A stretch of DNA of 64,000 bases from Bradyrhizobium sp. S69 (GCF_009766005.1 NZ_LMUK01000046.1:1-64000); one strand, 5' to 3'; numbered from the stretch's first letter, positions 35,176-44,947 are shown. Notes: a model not told the origin generated them from the letters alone. Program-made: numbers and translations.

Positions 35176-35508
35176 GGCCGCACCTTATAGACGGTGGAGC
35201 AGGATTGAAGTCTAGGCCGTCACCGGAGCCTTGTCTTTCCATTTTGCGACTTAATCCGACAAATCTTTGACGGTGATGTTCAGACCGCATCGCGGCGCTT
35301 GGCGCGAGACATTGCCGCGTTGCGAAATATTGCTCGCGCGCCGCGTGCATATGGCCGCCTGCACATGATTGTGAACCCGGGACTTCCGGCGGCGCGTAAC
35401 GAAACTGCCCGCGCCCGCGAACAGGATCTTGAAGGACGCGACTTCCAGGCGGCCTCTCGCAAGCCATCTTTCAAGCCAAGCAATCTTTCAAGGGACCAAG
35501 TGATCCAC
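35176..35508. other. Intergenic, no gene recognised
   Basis: These 333 bp lie between the divergent zinc-ribbon and DUF417 genes. An open frame runs through from 35299 but lacks protein character upstream of the ATG at 35509. No palindrome stands out. Confidence 0.55.
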
Positions 35509-35997
35509 ATGAAAATATCTTTCAACATCGCTGAAAATGGAGCGGGATCTTACCGGTTCCTGGCCATTCTGCGCTGGGTCATGGTGGTGATCTTCGTGTC
35601 GTTTGGCATGCAGAAATTCACCCTGCAGTCGGCGCAGGGCATCGTGCAATTCATCAGCAACAGTCCATTCATTTCGTGGCTATCGGCCTTCGGCCTCAGG
35701 GGAGAAGCTTATTTCCTCGGGGTTGCCGAGCTGGGTATCGCGGTACTTCTGGTGGCGGGCGCGTTCAGCCCGGTCCTGTCAGCGATCGGCTCGTTGATGG
35801 GGATGGTCACTTTCGCCATCACCTGGTCGTTCTTCTTCACGACGCCGGGTGTCGTGGTCTGGAGTTGGTCGACCGACCCGATGGCCTGGAATCTCGCCGG
35901 CGAGTTCATCTTCAAGGATATCGTGCTGCTGTGCGTCTGCACCGTGTTGTTCCTGGCGTCGCTGCCGCAATCCGTCGTCCGGTCGCGCTCCAGCTAA
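35509..35997 (+). CDS. DUF417 inner-membrane protein (YkgB/RclC-like)
   Basis: From the ATG at 35509 the product is 162 residues with four transmembrane spans. Family features include LRWVMVVIFVSFGMQKFTLQ, the SNSPFISWLSAFGLRGEAYF loop, GVAELGIAVLLVAGAFSPV, MGMVTFAITWSFFFTTPGV and a final FKDIVLLCVCTVLFLA. DUF417 includes E. coli RclC, part of the reactive-chlorine response. Whether this copy has that role is inference; no RclR/RclA-like gene adjoins it, though a TetR-controlled GST lies downstream. Confidence 0.9.
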   Translation: MKISFNIAENGAGSYRFLAILRWVMVVIFVSFGMQKFTLQSAQGIVQFISNSPFISWLSAFGLRGEAYFLGVAELGIAVLLVAGAFSPVLSAIGSLMGMVTFAITWSFFFTTPGVVVWSWSTDPMAWNLAGEFIFKDIVLLCVCTVLFLASLPQSVVRSRSS

Positions 35998-36064
35998 GAA
36001 CGTTTTTGTCAGTCGCCGATGGCCGACTTATTCTTGAGAACGGTGGTTTAGAACATGACGCCGT

Positions 36065-36628
36065 CTACGCCGGCAAAAGGCCCGCCGCGCGATAGCTGTC
36101 GATCAACGAATCATAGAGCGAGATGTCCGAGCGGCTTCTCGCCATCAATTGAGCGCCGGCGATGGCGGCAAAGATGGCGCGCGCCCGCAATTGGCTCTCC
36201 TCGACACCGACCACGGCCGCGGCGCACAGCACCCTGCTCAGCCACGCGACGTTGACATCGGCAAAGGCCTGAACCTCTTTCTTCACCGGCTCCGGCAGGT
36301 CGTCATATTCGGCAGCCATGAAGCTGCACAGGCACATGCGATTATTGTTCTCGAGCGCCTTGCGAAACGTATCGGGATATCGGCGCAGGCTGTGCAGCGG
36401 ATCCGGGGATTCGGCCAGCACCGCCTCCAGCGCGGCCGCTGAGTCTTCCCAATAACGCCTCGCGACCGCGGCACCGAGATCGGCTTTGCTCGGGAAGTGA
36501 TGGTAGATGCTCGCGGCCTTGATACCCACTTCGGCTGCGAGATCGCGGAAATTCAAGCCGCCATAGCCATGCGCCTGCGCGGTCCGCTTGGCCGCCCCCA
36601 GGATGGCTTCCTTGGAGTTCGTGCTCAT
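36065..36628 (-). CDS. TetR/AcrR-family repressor
   Basis: The 187-residue protein has the N-terminal TetR helix-turn-helix (KEAILGAAKRTAQAHGYGGL, FRDLAAEVGIKAASIYHHFP, SKADLGAAVARRYWE) and an all-helical ligand domain with a Cys pair (NNRMCLCSFMAAEYD). It is divergent from a GST gene with a 113-bp gap that contains two near-identical 18-bp operator-like sites, so it very likely represses both itself and the GST. Confidence 0.95.
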   Translation of the reverse strand: MSTNSKEAILGAAKRTAQAHGYGGLNFRDLAAEVGIKAASIYHHFPSKADLGAAVARRYWEDSAAALEAVLAESPDPLHSLRRYPDTFRKALENNNRMCLCSFMAAEYDDLPEPVKKEVQAFADVNVAWLSRVLCAAAVVGVEESQLRARAIFAAIAGAQLMARSRSDISLYDSLIDSYRAAGLLPA

Positions 36629-36659
36629 TTTTAGACCTCACAGCCATCGAATCGATTGC

Positions 36660-36731
36660 CTACCAAGTGACAGATAGACGTTGACAGCAAAGATTTAAAG
36701 CCACATACATTATCTACCAACTGACAGGTAG
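36660..36731. promoter_or_regulatory. Paired TetR operator-like sites in the tetR/GST gap
   Basis: CTACCAAGTGACAGATAG at 36660-36677 and CTACCAACTGACAGGTAG at 36714-36731 match at 16 of 18 positions and lie 54 bp apart. The second has CTACC/GGTAG dyad ends. The first is 32 bp before the TetR start; the second ends 10 bp before the GST ATG, overlapping its ribosome-site region. Confidence 0.8.
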
Positions 36732-36741
36732 GATAAAGTTC

Positions 36742-37446
36742 ATGAGCATTCACACCAGCAATTCAGAGATCGTCAAATCGGCGGCGATGAAGATTCACGA
36801 TTGGCCGACCGGCCCTTATCCGGCTCGCGTTCGTATCGCCCTGGCGGAGAAGGAGCTGCAATCGCGCGTCCAGTTCGTGACGGTCCATCTGCGGAAAGGC
36901 GAGCACAAGCGGCCTGAATTCCTCGCCAAGAATTACTCGGGCACGCTGCCGGTGCTCGAACTCGACGACGGGACCTTTATTGCCGAATGTACGGCCATTA
37001 CCGAATATCTCGACGCGCTCGACGGCTCTCCCACGCTCACCGGCCGCACGCCGCGCGAAAAGGGCTTGATCCACATGATGAACAAGCGCGCCGAGTTGGA
37101 GCTGCTCGACGCCATCAGTGTTTATTTCCACCACGCCACGCCGGGGCTTGGACCCGACGTCGAGATCTATCAGAACGCCGAGTGGGGTTCGCGTCAACGC
37201 GACAAAGCCCTGAGGGGCATGAACTACTTCGACGGCGTGCTGAAGCAGCAGCCGTTCGTCGCCGGTGAACTGTTCTCGATGGCCGACATCACGGTGATCG
37301 GAGGTCTGATCTTTGCGGGGCTGGTCGAGCTGCCGGTGCCGGCGCAATGCGAGGCGCTTCAAGCCTGGTACGCAAGGATGCAGCAGCGCCCCAGCGTCAA
37401 GAACCGGGTGACGATGTCGGAAGCGTTGACGCTGCCGGCTGGATGA
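36742..37446 (+). CDS. Glutathione S-transferase family protein
   Basis: The 234-residue protein (or 219 from a second ATG at 36787, MKIHDWPTG) has a thioredoxin-fold N domain (PARVRIALAEKELQSRVQFV, NYSGTLPVLELDDGTFIAEC with cis-Pro, TAITEYLDALDG) and a helical C domain (LKQQPFVAGELFSMADITVI). The lack of a clear N-terminal Cys or Tyr leaves its class open. Control by the divergent TetR repressor through the 18-bp sites suggests induction by a toxic electrophile. Confidence 0.92.
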   Translation: MSIHTSNSEIVKSAAMKIHDWPTGPYPARVRIALAEKELQSRVQFVTVHLRKGEHKRPEFLAKNYSGTLPVLELDDGTFIAECTAITEYLDALDGSPTLTGRTPREKGLIHMMNKRAELELLDAISVYFHHATPGLGPDVEIYQNAEWGSRQRDKALRGMNYFDGVLKQQPFVAGELFSMADITVIGGLIFAGLVELPVPAQCEALQAWYARMQQRPSVKNRVTMSEALTLPAG

Positions 37447-37559
37447 TCCGAACAGTCAGGAACCGGAGTGAACGACCGCAACATCGGGTCGGCATCGTCG
37501 ATCCTCGCCGAAATCCCGGTGAAATAGGGGTGCGAAGCTGTTACGGCCGGTCGCGCCGT

Positions 37560-39434
37560 CTATCTTATGATGCCAAGCTCGGCGAGCTTTGCTGTGAGGC
37601 GTTCGGCCAGTTGTTCTGCCTGCTGGCCTGTCGTGTGCAAATGTATTTCGGGGTTCGCGGGAGCTTCATAGGGGGCATCGAAGCCGGTGAAATTCTTGAT
37701 CTTGCCGGCTTTGGCTTTCGCGTAGAGGCCCTTGGGATCGCGTCTGGCGCATTCATCAATCGGTGTATCGACGAATACTTCGATGAATTCCCCATCCGGC
37801 ACCAATCGCCGCAACATCTCGCGATCGGCCGCGTAGGGGGAGATGAAGCAGCACAGCACGATCAGACCGGAATCCGCCAGCAGTTTTGCCACTTCGCCGG
37901 CGCGGCGAATATTCTCGACCCTGTCTGCTTCGGTGAACCCGAGGTCGCGGTTGAGGCCGAGGCGCACATTGTCGCCGTCCAGCAGCATGGTGTGATGGCC
38001 CGCAGCATGAAGCTGCCGCTCGGCGATGTTGGCAATGGTCGATTTGCCCGCGCCCGACAAGCCGGTCAGCCAGACGATTGCGGGCTTCTGGTGCTTTTGG
38101 GCGGCGCGTTCCGCCTTTCCGATCAGCGTCGCCTGCCGATGAAGGTTGGTGCCGCGCCGTAGCCCGAAGGCAATCATCCCTGCACCGACGGTGTGGTTGC
38201 TCAAGCGGTCGATCAGGATAAATGAGCCGGTTTTGCGATTCTGCTCGTACGGATCGAACGCGACGGGTGCAGCTGTCGCCAAATTGCAGAAGGCAATGTC
38301 ATTGAGGCCGAGCGTATGGGTTGCGAGATGCTCGCGGGTATTGACATCGATTTTGTATTTGATCCCGGTCACCGTGATCGGCGTCGTCTTGGTGCCAATG
38401 CGGGCCAGATACGAGCGGCCCGGTATCAGCGCCTGGTTGCTCATCCAAATGATGTGTGCGGCAAACTGGTCCGACACCTCGGGACCCAAAATCGGGCCGA
38501 CGAGCAGATCGCCGCGTGCAATGTCTATCTCGTCCGCGAGCGTGATGGTGATGGCGTCGCCAGTTTCTGCCGATGGTTGCGGGCCCTCATAGGTTAGCAG
38601 CTCCTTCACCCTTGAACTCTGCCCGGAAGCAGCCACCGTAACCGGGTCGCCGGCTTTGATGTGTCCGGACACCACCGTTCCGGCATAGCCACGGAAGTCA
38701 GGGGTGGATCGATTGACCCACTGCACCGGAAAACGGAATGGCTCTTCGTTCGTTTCGCTGTCGCTATCAACCGTCTCAAGATAGTCGAGCAGGGTGGGTC
38801 CACGATACCAAGGCGTATGATCTGACCGCCGTGTGACGTTGTCGCCGTCACGGGCCGAGACCGGAATCGCCATGATGGACGAGAAGCCAAGCTCGGATGC
38901 GAAGGCGCGATATTCAACGACAATTCGCTCGAAAACGTTCGCTTGATACGAGACCAGATCGATCTTGTTCACGGCTATGACGACGTGGCGCAAGCCGAGC
39001 AACGAGCAGATCAGTGAATGTCGCTGCGTTTGCAGCAAAACGCCCTTTCGCGCGTCGATCAGCAGGATAGCTAAATCGGCCTTTGATGCCCCGGTCGCCA
39101 TATTCCTGGTATACTGCTCGTGACCGGGCGTGTCCGCGACGATGAAGGACCGCTTCGGCGTGCTGAAAAAACGATACGCGACATCGATCGTGATGCCCTG
39201 CTCACGCTCGGCCTCGAGCCCGTCCACGAGAAGGGAGAGATCGACTTCATCTCCTGTCGCGCCGCGGCGTGTCGATTCCCTGGTCAGTTCGGATAGTTGA
39301 TCGTCGAAGATTTGCTTCGAATCGTGCAGCAGGCGGCCGATCAGAGTGGATTTACCATCGTCGACCGATCCACAGGTAAGGAACCTGAGAAGATCCTTGT
39401 TGGCCTGCTGGACAGTCGGGGCGACGCCATCCAT
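37560..39434 (-). CDS. cysN: Bifunctional sulfate adenylyltransferase large subunit / APS kinase (CysNC, NodQ type)
   Basis: The 624-residue fusion has an EF-Tu-like GTPase domain (CGSVDDGKSTLIGRLLHDSK, switch ERE-QGITIDVAYRFF, DTPGHEQYTRNM, NKIDLV), beta-barrel domains, and a C-terminal APS kinase with P-loop GLSGAGKSTIANIAE and DGDNVRLGLNRDLGF. With CysD it makes APS from ATP and sulfate, then PAPS. Its ATG overlaps the CysD stop by one base (TGATG). No PAPS reductase lies alongside, so the product may serve sulfation or a reductase encoded elsewhere. Confidence 0.96.
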   Translation of the reverse strand: MDGVAPTVQQANKDLLRFLTCGSVDDGKSTLIGRLLHDSKQIFDDQLSELTRESTRRGATGDEVDLSLLVDGLEAEREQGITIDVAYRFFSTPKRSFIVADTPGHEQYTRNMATGASKADLAILLIDARKGVLLQTQRHSLICSLLGLRHVVIAVNKIDLVSYQANVFERIVVEYRAFASELGFSSIMAIPVSARDGDNVTRRSDHTPWYRGPTLLDYLETVDSDSETNEEPFRFPVQWVNRSTPDFRGYAGTVVSGHIKAGDPVTVAASGQSSRVKELLTYEGPQPSAETGDAITITLADEIDIARGDLLVGPILGPEVSDQFAAHIIWMSNQALIPGRSYLARIGTKTTPITVTGIKYKIDVNTREHLATHTLGLNDIAFCNLATAAPVAFDPYEQNRKTGSFILIDRLSNHTVGAGMIAFGLRRGTNLHRQATLIGKAERAAQKHQKPAIVWLTGLSGAGKSTIANIAERQLHAAGHHTMLLDGDNVRLGLNRDLGFTEADRVENIRRAGEVAKLLADSGLIVLCCFISPYAADREMLRRLVPDGEFIEVFVDTPIDECARRDPKGLYAKAKAGKIKNFTGFDAPYEAPANPEIHLHTTGQQAEQLAERLTAKLAELGIIR

Positions 39435-40372
39435 CAGAAGTAGCCTTCTCTTTTCTTCTTCTCCATGGATGCGGCCTCGTCGCTGTCGATCAGGCGTCCC
39501 TGCCGCTCCGAAACGCGCGTCGATCGCATCTCCGATACGATGTCTTCGAGCGTAACGGCGTCGGATTCAACAGCCGCGGTCAAGGGATAGCAACCGAGCG
39601 TGCGAAAACGCACAAGCCGCGATTCCGGCCGCTCGTCCGCCTCGAGGGGAAATCGATCGTCGTCCACCATGATCCAGGCACCATTGCGCCGCACGACCGG
39701 CCGCTGCTTGGCGAAGTAAAGCGGCACCACGGGAATATTTTCCAGCATGATGTAGAGCCAGATGTCGAGCTCGGTCCAGTTCGACAGTGGGAACACGCGG
39801 ATCGTCTCGCCCGGCCGAATCCGGGTGTTGAACAGGTTCCATAACTCGGGGCGCTGGTTTCGCGGATCCCAGACGTGACCTTGCGAGCGAAAGGAGAAAA
39901 TGCGCTCCTTGGCCCGGCTTTTTTCTTCGTCTCTTCGGGCGCCGCCAAATGCGGCATCGAAGCCATGCAAGTCCAGCGCCTGCTTGAGCGCTTCGGTTTT
40001 CATCACCTGGGTATGCACCGAAGAGCCCGAGGCGACCGGTCCAATGCCGCGCGCCACGCCGTCCTGATTGGTATGCACCAACAAATCAATTCCGAGACGA
40101 CGGGCGGTTTCATCGCGAAACGCAATCATTTCGCGAAATTTCCAGGTCGTATCGACGTGCAGAAGCGGAAGAGGGAGTTTGGCCGGGTGGAACGCCTTGA
40201 TCGCCAGGTGCAGCATCACGCTGGAGTCTTTGCCGATCGAATACAACATCACGGGCTTTTTGAATTCAGCAATAACCTCGCGCATAATCTCGATGGACTC
40301 GGCCTCCAGCCCCCTGAGATGCTTTGGGAGACCGCGTTGCGTCCCCTGGGTTTGCAAGACCGAGATGTCCAT
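39434..40372 (-). CDS. cysD: Sulfate adenylyltransferase small subunit CysD (NodP type)
   Basis: The 312-residue PP-loop ATPase contains [15 protein letters not shown] (SGGKDS-like motif), [44 protein letters not shown], and the family-typical C terminus ending EKKKREGYF. It adenylates sulfate, driven by GTP hydrolysis on CysN. The two genes form a translationally coupled pair. A 270-bp upstream gap separates it from the MarR/nitroreductase unit on the same strand. Confidence 0.96.
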   Translation of the reverse strand: MDISVLQTQGTQRGLPKHLRGLEAESIEIMREVIAEFKKPVMLYSIGKDSSVMLHLAIKAFHPAKLPLPLLHVDTTWKFREMIAFRDETARRLGIDLLVHTNQDGVARGIGPVASGSSVHTQVMKTEALKQALDLHGFDAAFGGARRDEEKSRAKERIFSFRSQGHVWDPRNQRPELWNLFNTRIRPGETIRVFPLSNWTELDIWLYIMLENIPVVPLYFAKQRPVVRRNGAWIMVDDDRFPLEADERPESRLVRFRTLGCYPLTAAVESDAVTLEDIVSEMRSTRVSERQGRLIDSDEAASMEKKKREGYF

Positions 40373-40642
40373 TGCGTATTTTCACCGACCAGGGAGTTGT
40401 GAAGCCACGAAAACCGGTTGTGAACCTGTCACTGGAGCTCTTGCGGCTGTTTGCGAGGCCATTCCTTTGCGGCGTCGAGGGCATAATCGCCGAATGCTAC
40501 ATGTATGCAACCTGTTTTCGCCTTTGCCGCCAGAGCCTGACGCGATCGTTGGAAATTTGTCCAATGTGATCCCGCCATTCACCCCGTGCGAGGTGTCGGA
40601 GCATGGGATCGTGCCCGATTTGCTGCCAATTCGATCTGCTTT

Positions 40643-41110
40643 TCAGCTGTCTGCCAGCCGGCCCAGTAATTCGTAGAGAAGTCTCTTCTCATTCGCATTC
40701 AGCCCGGCCAGCGTCTTGGCCGTGCATTCGATCTCGATGGGTAGCAACTCGCTGACAAGCGAGGTTCCGGATGGTGTCAGGCTGACGAGGATCAGCCTTC
40801 CGTCGTCCGGGTCGCGCTGCGTCATCACGAGACGACGCTTCTTCAGCCGAAGCACGACGTCTCTGATGTTGGCGGGCTCCATGGCAACGAGCCGGCCCAG
40901 AAGGTTCTGTGAGAGCGTTCCGCGTTCATGGATCCGGGCCAGTGTTGCAAATTGCGGGGCCGTCAGATCGTATTGACCGATCCGCTCGACGAGATTTGAG
41001 GACGCGCGCTGATACGCGCGGCGCAACAGGAAGCCGACCTGGTCTTCCAGCCTGTATGCCGGTTCGACGCGCGCGGCTGCCGCTGCGCCCTTAGTCGACG
41101 TTCTGGGCAT
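40643..41110 (-). CDS. MarR-family transcriptional regulator
   Basis: The 155-residue winged-helix protein includes QVGFLLRRAYQRASSNLVER, LTAPQFATLARIHERGTLSQ, the recognition helix area LVAMEPANIRDVVLRLKKRR, the wing with TQRDPDDGRLILVSLTPSG and a C-terminal dimerisation helix. Its ATG lies inside the 3' end of the nitroreductase gene (20-bp overlap), so the two are translationally coupled. It probably acts on the 14-bp palindrome upstream of the nitroreductase gene. Confidence 0.94.
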   Translation of the reverse strand: MPRTSTKGAAAAARVEPAYRLEDQVGFLLRRAYQRASSNLVERIGQYDLTAPQFATLARIHERGTLSQNLLGRLVAMEPANIRDVVLRLKKRRLVMTQRDPDDGRLILVSLTPSGTSLVSELLPIEIECTAKTLAGLNANEKRLLYELLGRLADS

Positions 41111-41855
41111 CTCGATACATCACCTTGTGGCGTGTGGTGGCCACCCATTCCTCGATCTGTGTTTCCGTCATGAAGTGGGAGGCGTCAAACTTGTTCCAGT
41201 TGCTGATATCCGCCAAGCTCTTCTTCCATCGTTTGTACGGAGCCTTGGCCGGCGGACCGAAGCACATGATGTCAAGGACGGAGAGCTCCGCGGGAATGCC
41301 GAGCAGCGGCTTCATCGCCTGTTGCGCCTTCTCCTGCCCAATCGCCGTTACCCACCAGACATTATATCCGAGAGCGGCGGCGGCGAGATGCGCCGACATG
41401 GTCGCGGCTGCCACGCTCTGGAGTAAAATCCTCTCCGCGTTCTCCTTGTACATCTTGTCGAGTTCGGAGCCGTCGTTCAGGACCGGAAATGCCTTGACCC
41501 AGCGAAAGTCGCTGACAACGACGATGAAGCCGGGAGCCGATGCAAGACCGCGGTAATCCGGGGTCGGGAATTTCATTTTGAGCTTGGCCCTGAGGATCTG
41601 CTCTTCGCGAAAATATTCCGTGATCTTGTTCTTCAAGTCCTGATCGGTGACGGCAATGAAGTGCCAGGGCTGGGCGTTAGCTCCGGACGGCCCATGCCGC
41701 GCGGCCTCCAGGATCATTTCATAATGCTCTGACGGCATCACATAGCTGGAATCGAAAGCGCGTGTCGTCAGGCGATTTCTCACCACATCCATCAACGCGT
41801 CATATCTGGTGCGATCGGTGAAATCATGGGCGAGCCTGCCCGATAACTCGGTCAT
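41091..41855 (-). CDS. Nitroreductase-family FMN oxidoreductase
   Basis: From the ATG at 41855 (GGGAGG upstream) the product is 254 residues with the nitroreductase pattern: NRLTTRAFDSSYVMPSEHYE, EAARHGPSGANAQPWHFIAV (FMN phosphate site), AAATMSAHLAAAALGYNVWW and LGIPAELSVLDIMCFGPPAK. It is close in layout to flavin reductases acting on nitroaromatics or halogenated phenols; substrate unknown. A frame from 42002 exists but its start is not supported. It overlaps the marR gene by 20 bp. Confidence 0.93.
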   Translation of the reverse strand: MTELSGRLAHDFTDRTRYDALMDVVRNRLTTRAFDSSYVMPSEHYEMILEAARHGPSGANAQPWHFIAVTDQDLKNKITEYFREEQILRAKLKMKFPTPDYRGLASAPGFIVVVSDFRWVKAFPVLNDGSELDKMYKENAERILLQSVAAATMSAHLAAAALGYNVWWVTAIGQEKAQQAMKPLLGIPAELSVLDIMCFGPPAKAPYKRWKKSLADISNWNKFDASHFMTETQIEEWVATTRHKVMYRDAQNVD

Positions 41856-41876
41856 GTGAACCTCCCTGTTTTGATT

Positions 41877-41890
41877 GTTATGATCATAAC
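41877..41890. promoter_or_regulatory. MarR operator-like perfect palindrome
   Basis: GTTATGATCATAAC is a perfect 14-bp palindrome located 22 bp upstream of the nitroreductase ATG. Its size and AT-rich form fit MarR operators, and the co-transcribed MarR gene is the obvious candidate binder. Confidence 0.75.
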
Positions 41891-42150
41891 GATTGGCAGA
41901 GGGAGAAGTCAATGTGGGGAGGCCGCGTTGCGACCTCGTGGCGCGAGGCACGGAAAACGTCCGACTGGATGGCGGCGCTGCACGGGTTATCAATCGGGAC
42001 AAGTCATTGATGGAGTTTCCGCTCGACCTCCTCGATTTGAACGCTCAGCCGTCGTTATTCTTCCCGGGTAGAGAAAGACGATTGTAGACGCTGCAACGGT
42101 ACACGGAGATATCTTGTGAGACGAGGAACACGCGAAATGTTCGGCAGAAA

Positions 42151-44305
42151 TTACTCTACCGTGCATGCGTCTATCGCTGGCTTCAAGCTCGAAACGTCCC
42201 GCGCGAGAATGAATTTTTCCGACGGCGGCCAGGAAACATTTCGTGTCAAGACCTCGTTGATATTGAGGGGGCCCAGATCGAATGCGGCGGCGACGTAAAG
42301 CCGCCCGACGCGAACCACATTATAATTACGGTATGCATATAAGAGTTGCGGAGTCGCGCGCGCGTCCGCTTGCCACCAGGCCTTTCGAGCCACCGTACGG
42401 GCACCCTTGAAATTGCGGCCCACTACCTGAGCCGGGGTGCCCCAGGTTCGAGGGAATTGCTCCAGGCCATCATCAGGCTCTTGCGGATTGCGTCTTTTCA
42501 AAATGAAAACCCGGGTGACAGGACTCTCGTCTATGATGGCCCAAACACCGTAATCGGGAGCCCTGCCGGGGGTGTTCAGCGCGGCGGCAATTTCCTTCCG
42601 ATACGCCACGACTGGTGAAGGCCATATCCCTGTCAGGGCATCCAACTGCTCGGGAATGACAATCAACTTCGACTTCGCGAAAACATAATCCAGATATTCG
42701 CGAAAGGCATCTTCTGTCGCCACAAGCTTCGGATCAAATGTAGAAAACCAAAAGCGGGCGTCGGCGTCCGAGCGCATCGGAAGCTCGCTGAACGGCGTTA
42801 CATTGTTTTGGGCGGCGTAATAGCGTGCGATCGGCCCATTGAATACGCCGAACCAAAAAAAATAAGCCGACGCATTGGCCGTCTCTTGGCCGAACAGCAG
42901 GGAAATTCGGCTGACATCTTCACTCGACAAATATGCCTGATCAAGTTCGTTAAGCCGACGACAACGCGAGGCATCCGCAGAAGGCGATCGCTTGAATCTG
43001 TTAACACCCCAGCCATTCGCATCGATAATTGACTGAAAGGAAGACTTCGTAATTTGCACGGAGCTTAAAGTAAAAATAACTGCGGCCCCAACGTACAGAA
43101 ACACCGAGTCCATTTGCGGCATGCCGCGTCTCGAAAATAGTCCAAACAAAACAGAGAGTGCGCAGCAGATGAGCCCCACCAGAGCAGGTTCGAACTGGTG
43201 CAGAGGACGAATTTCCGCTGCGGAATAAAATCCGCTGAAGGTTAAAAGAGCGAAGATGAGATAAAGATAAAACGAAATGGCTCCGATCACCCCAAGGGCC
43301 CCAACGATAACCTGACCTCTATCATCAGAGAGTATTTTTCTGGTGCCACAAATTGCGGAATAGATTGCAATGAGATGACCAAAGACGGTCAAGGCGACGG
43401 CATAATAAGGCGTCCCGTCCGAGACAAGCGGGAACCATCGTCCTGAAATGGCAAGCCCCGGCATGTTGAGAAGTATCCACGCCGAGCCTGCCAGCTTTCT
43501 TTGATATTCAAACTGCAGGGACGTCGCGGCATTCGAATAGTAGCTGTAGATCGCATGGTACGTAAAATAGAAATAGATCGCTGCCATCGCCGAGCATATC
43601 ACCGCCATCAGAGCAAGATTGGCGACGACCTGAACGCTCAAACGAGATTTTGGCCATACGAAGCGGATCAAGGTTACTAGCGCAAAACCGGCCAAAGGCA
43701 TCACGAGAGACATGAATGCGTTCCCGCGTGACCAGACGGTTGCTCCGAGCGCAACTCCGACGGCTATTGCCGTTATTTTTGAATGTGGATTGGAGATGAA
43801 CCAACAGAACAATGCTGTTGAGCACAGCAACGCATCGACGAATATAGGCTCGGGCATCAGCGAGGTGAGATTGAATTGCATGAGCGCGTGAAAATTCCAC
43901 GGCATTGCAGCAACAAGAAGCGCGGCGACGAACGCCCAGAAGCGTGATACTTTGGACAGCAAGGCGGTTCTGTAAACGATACTTATGCTTACAAAAAAGC
44001 AGAAATAGTTGATGAATATGAGGGAGCCGCGCTGATTGTACAAAAAGGGCGAGAACGCCAAAACCAGAAAATGTTGAAGCCAGTTAAAGTCCCCGGGCTC
44101 AACGATATAACGGAAAGCCGAACCGAAGCTCTGGCGGCTCATGTTCAGAATTTCGTAGAGCAAGGTCGAATATGAAAATGCATCTCCCCTGGGTACGACC
44201 GTCTGATCAACGGTATTGATCTCTCTTTCTGCAACGAGATAAATGAAAAGCGTGCAAACGCCTATTATCACGTAGCAAAGTCAATCCCTTGGCGACTGGT
44301 TCCAT
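42151..44305 (-). CDS. Polytopic membrane protein, GT39/PMT-like, with probable 5' frameshift
   Basis: The uninterrupted frame runs 44271 to 42151 (706 residues from GTG). About ten to twelve transmembrane spans fill the first 420 residues, including a DAFSYSTLLYEIL acidic loop after span 1 and GATVWSRGNAFMS. A soluble C-terminal domain follows. This layout resembles GT-C glycosyltransferases, but I do not recognise the family firmly. The GTG has an in-frame stop four codons upstream and no ribosome site. In another frame an ATG at 44305 encodes MEPVAKGLTLL, which joins the first span perfectly if one base at 44272 is removed. The gene is visibly AT-richer than its surroundings, suggesting transfer. 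Confidence 0.75.
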
Positions 44306-44871
44306 CGTCTTTCACGACACATCGCCTCGATTTGCCCGGCCAAGCATAGCTGTTCGGCTGTTCTCGAACATTCCAGCTTCACGCTCTTGTCTTGAACCCA
44401 TAGCCAAAAGCTAGCCATAGGATTCGATCACCGACAAGGTGGCGGCTGAGGGGTATTAATCTCGGGAGCGTAAAATTCCCCGGGCAAACCCGATGCGCGA
44501 CCTTCGCCTTCAGCACCACGAGCAGCCACGCAAGTAACGACCAAGCGCGAGCTAATCTCGCCAGGGCGGCATCGATCCCCGGCAAGAACGTCGTCATGCT
44601 TGCGCTCTCAAGTGCGCTTCGGGCATGGGAATATCCAAATCTATCTCCGACAGCGGCCCTTACGGCTATAATCGGAAGCCATCAGCGACTATCTGAGAGT
44701 TTGCCACGCCTGATGAAAAATTTAGGCCAAATAATCTCGCAATCGCAGCCACTTACGAGGTCGAGTCGTTCTTAAAGTCAAAACCGAGTCGTTTTCAAAA
44801 TGCGAGGTCGCGGAAAAATCAACGGGTTAACCGAGGCGTTTTCAAAGTGGCCCTACACACATTGATTTGCT
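44306..44871. other. AT-richer spacer with three short repeats, no gene recognised
   Basis: The spacer between the GT39-like gene and the tRNA shows no convincing protein. Near the tRNA three imperfect repeats occur at 44762 (CGAGTCGTTCTTAAAGTC), 44785 (CGAGTCGTTTTCAAAATG) and 44832 (CGAGGCGTTTTCAAAGTG). They could be remnants of a repeat array or protein-binding sites. Confidence 0.6.
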
Positions 44872-44947
44872 TGGTGGGCCCGGCAGGACTCGAACCTGCA
44901 ACCAGACCGTTATGAGCGGCCGGCTCTAACCATTGAGCTACAGGCCC
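44872..44947 (-). tRNA. tRNA with CAT anticodon (probably Ile2, possibly elongator Met)
   Basis: The minus strand folds into a complete 76-nt cloverleaf with encoded CCA. The acceptor is GGGCCTG/CGGGCCC, the D stem GCTC/GAGC with an 8-nt loop, the anticodon stem GGCCG/CGGTC with loop CTCATAA, and the T stem GCAGG/CCTGC with loop TTCGAGT. CAT reads AUG, or AUA if the C is lysidinylated by TilS. The short D loop (AATGGTTA) and acceptor GGGCC-type start look more like tRNA-Ile2 than elongator tRNA-Met. Confidence 0.95.

Noticed and set aside
37560-40372. Nodulation-specific nodPQ rather than housekeeping cysDN
   Set aside because: No nod genes or nod-box-like sequence adjoin; the sequence alone does not separate the two roles.
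44379-44597. 72-residue minus-strand frame near the tRNA
   Set aside because: It has a hydrophobic stretch but no ribosome site, family match or neighbour support.
42151-44947. A defined genomic island at the tRNA
   Set aside because: No integrase and no duplicated tRNA end were found; only composition and position hint at it, so it is kept as a weak finding.
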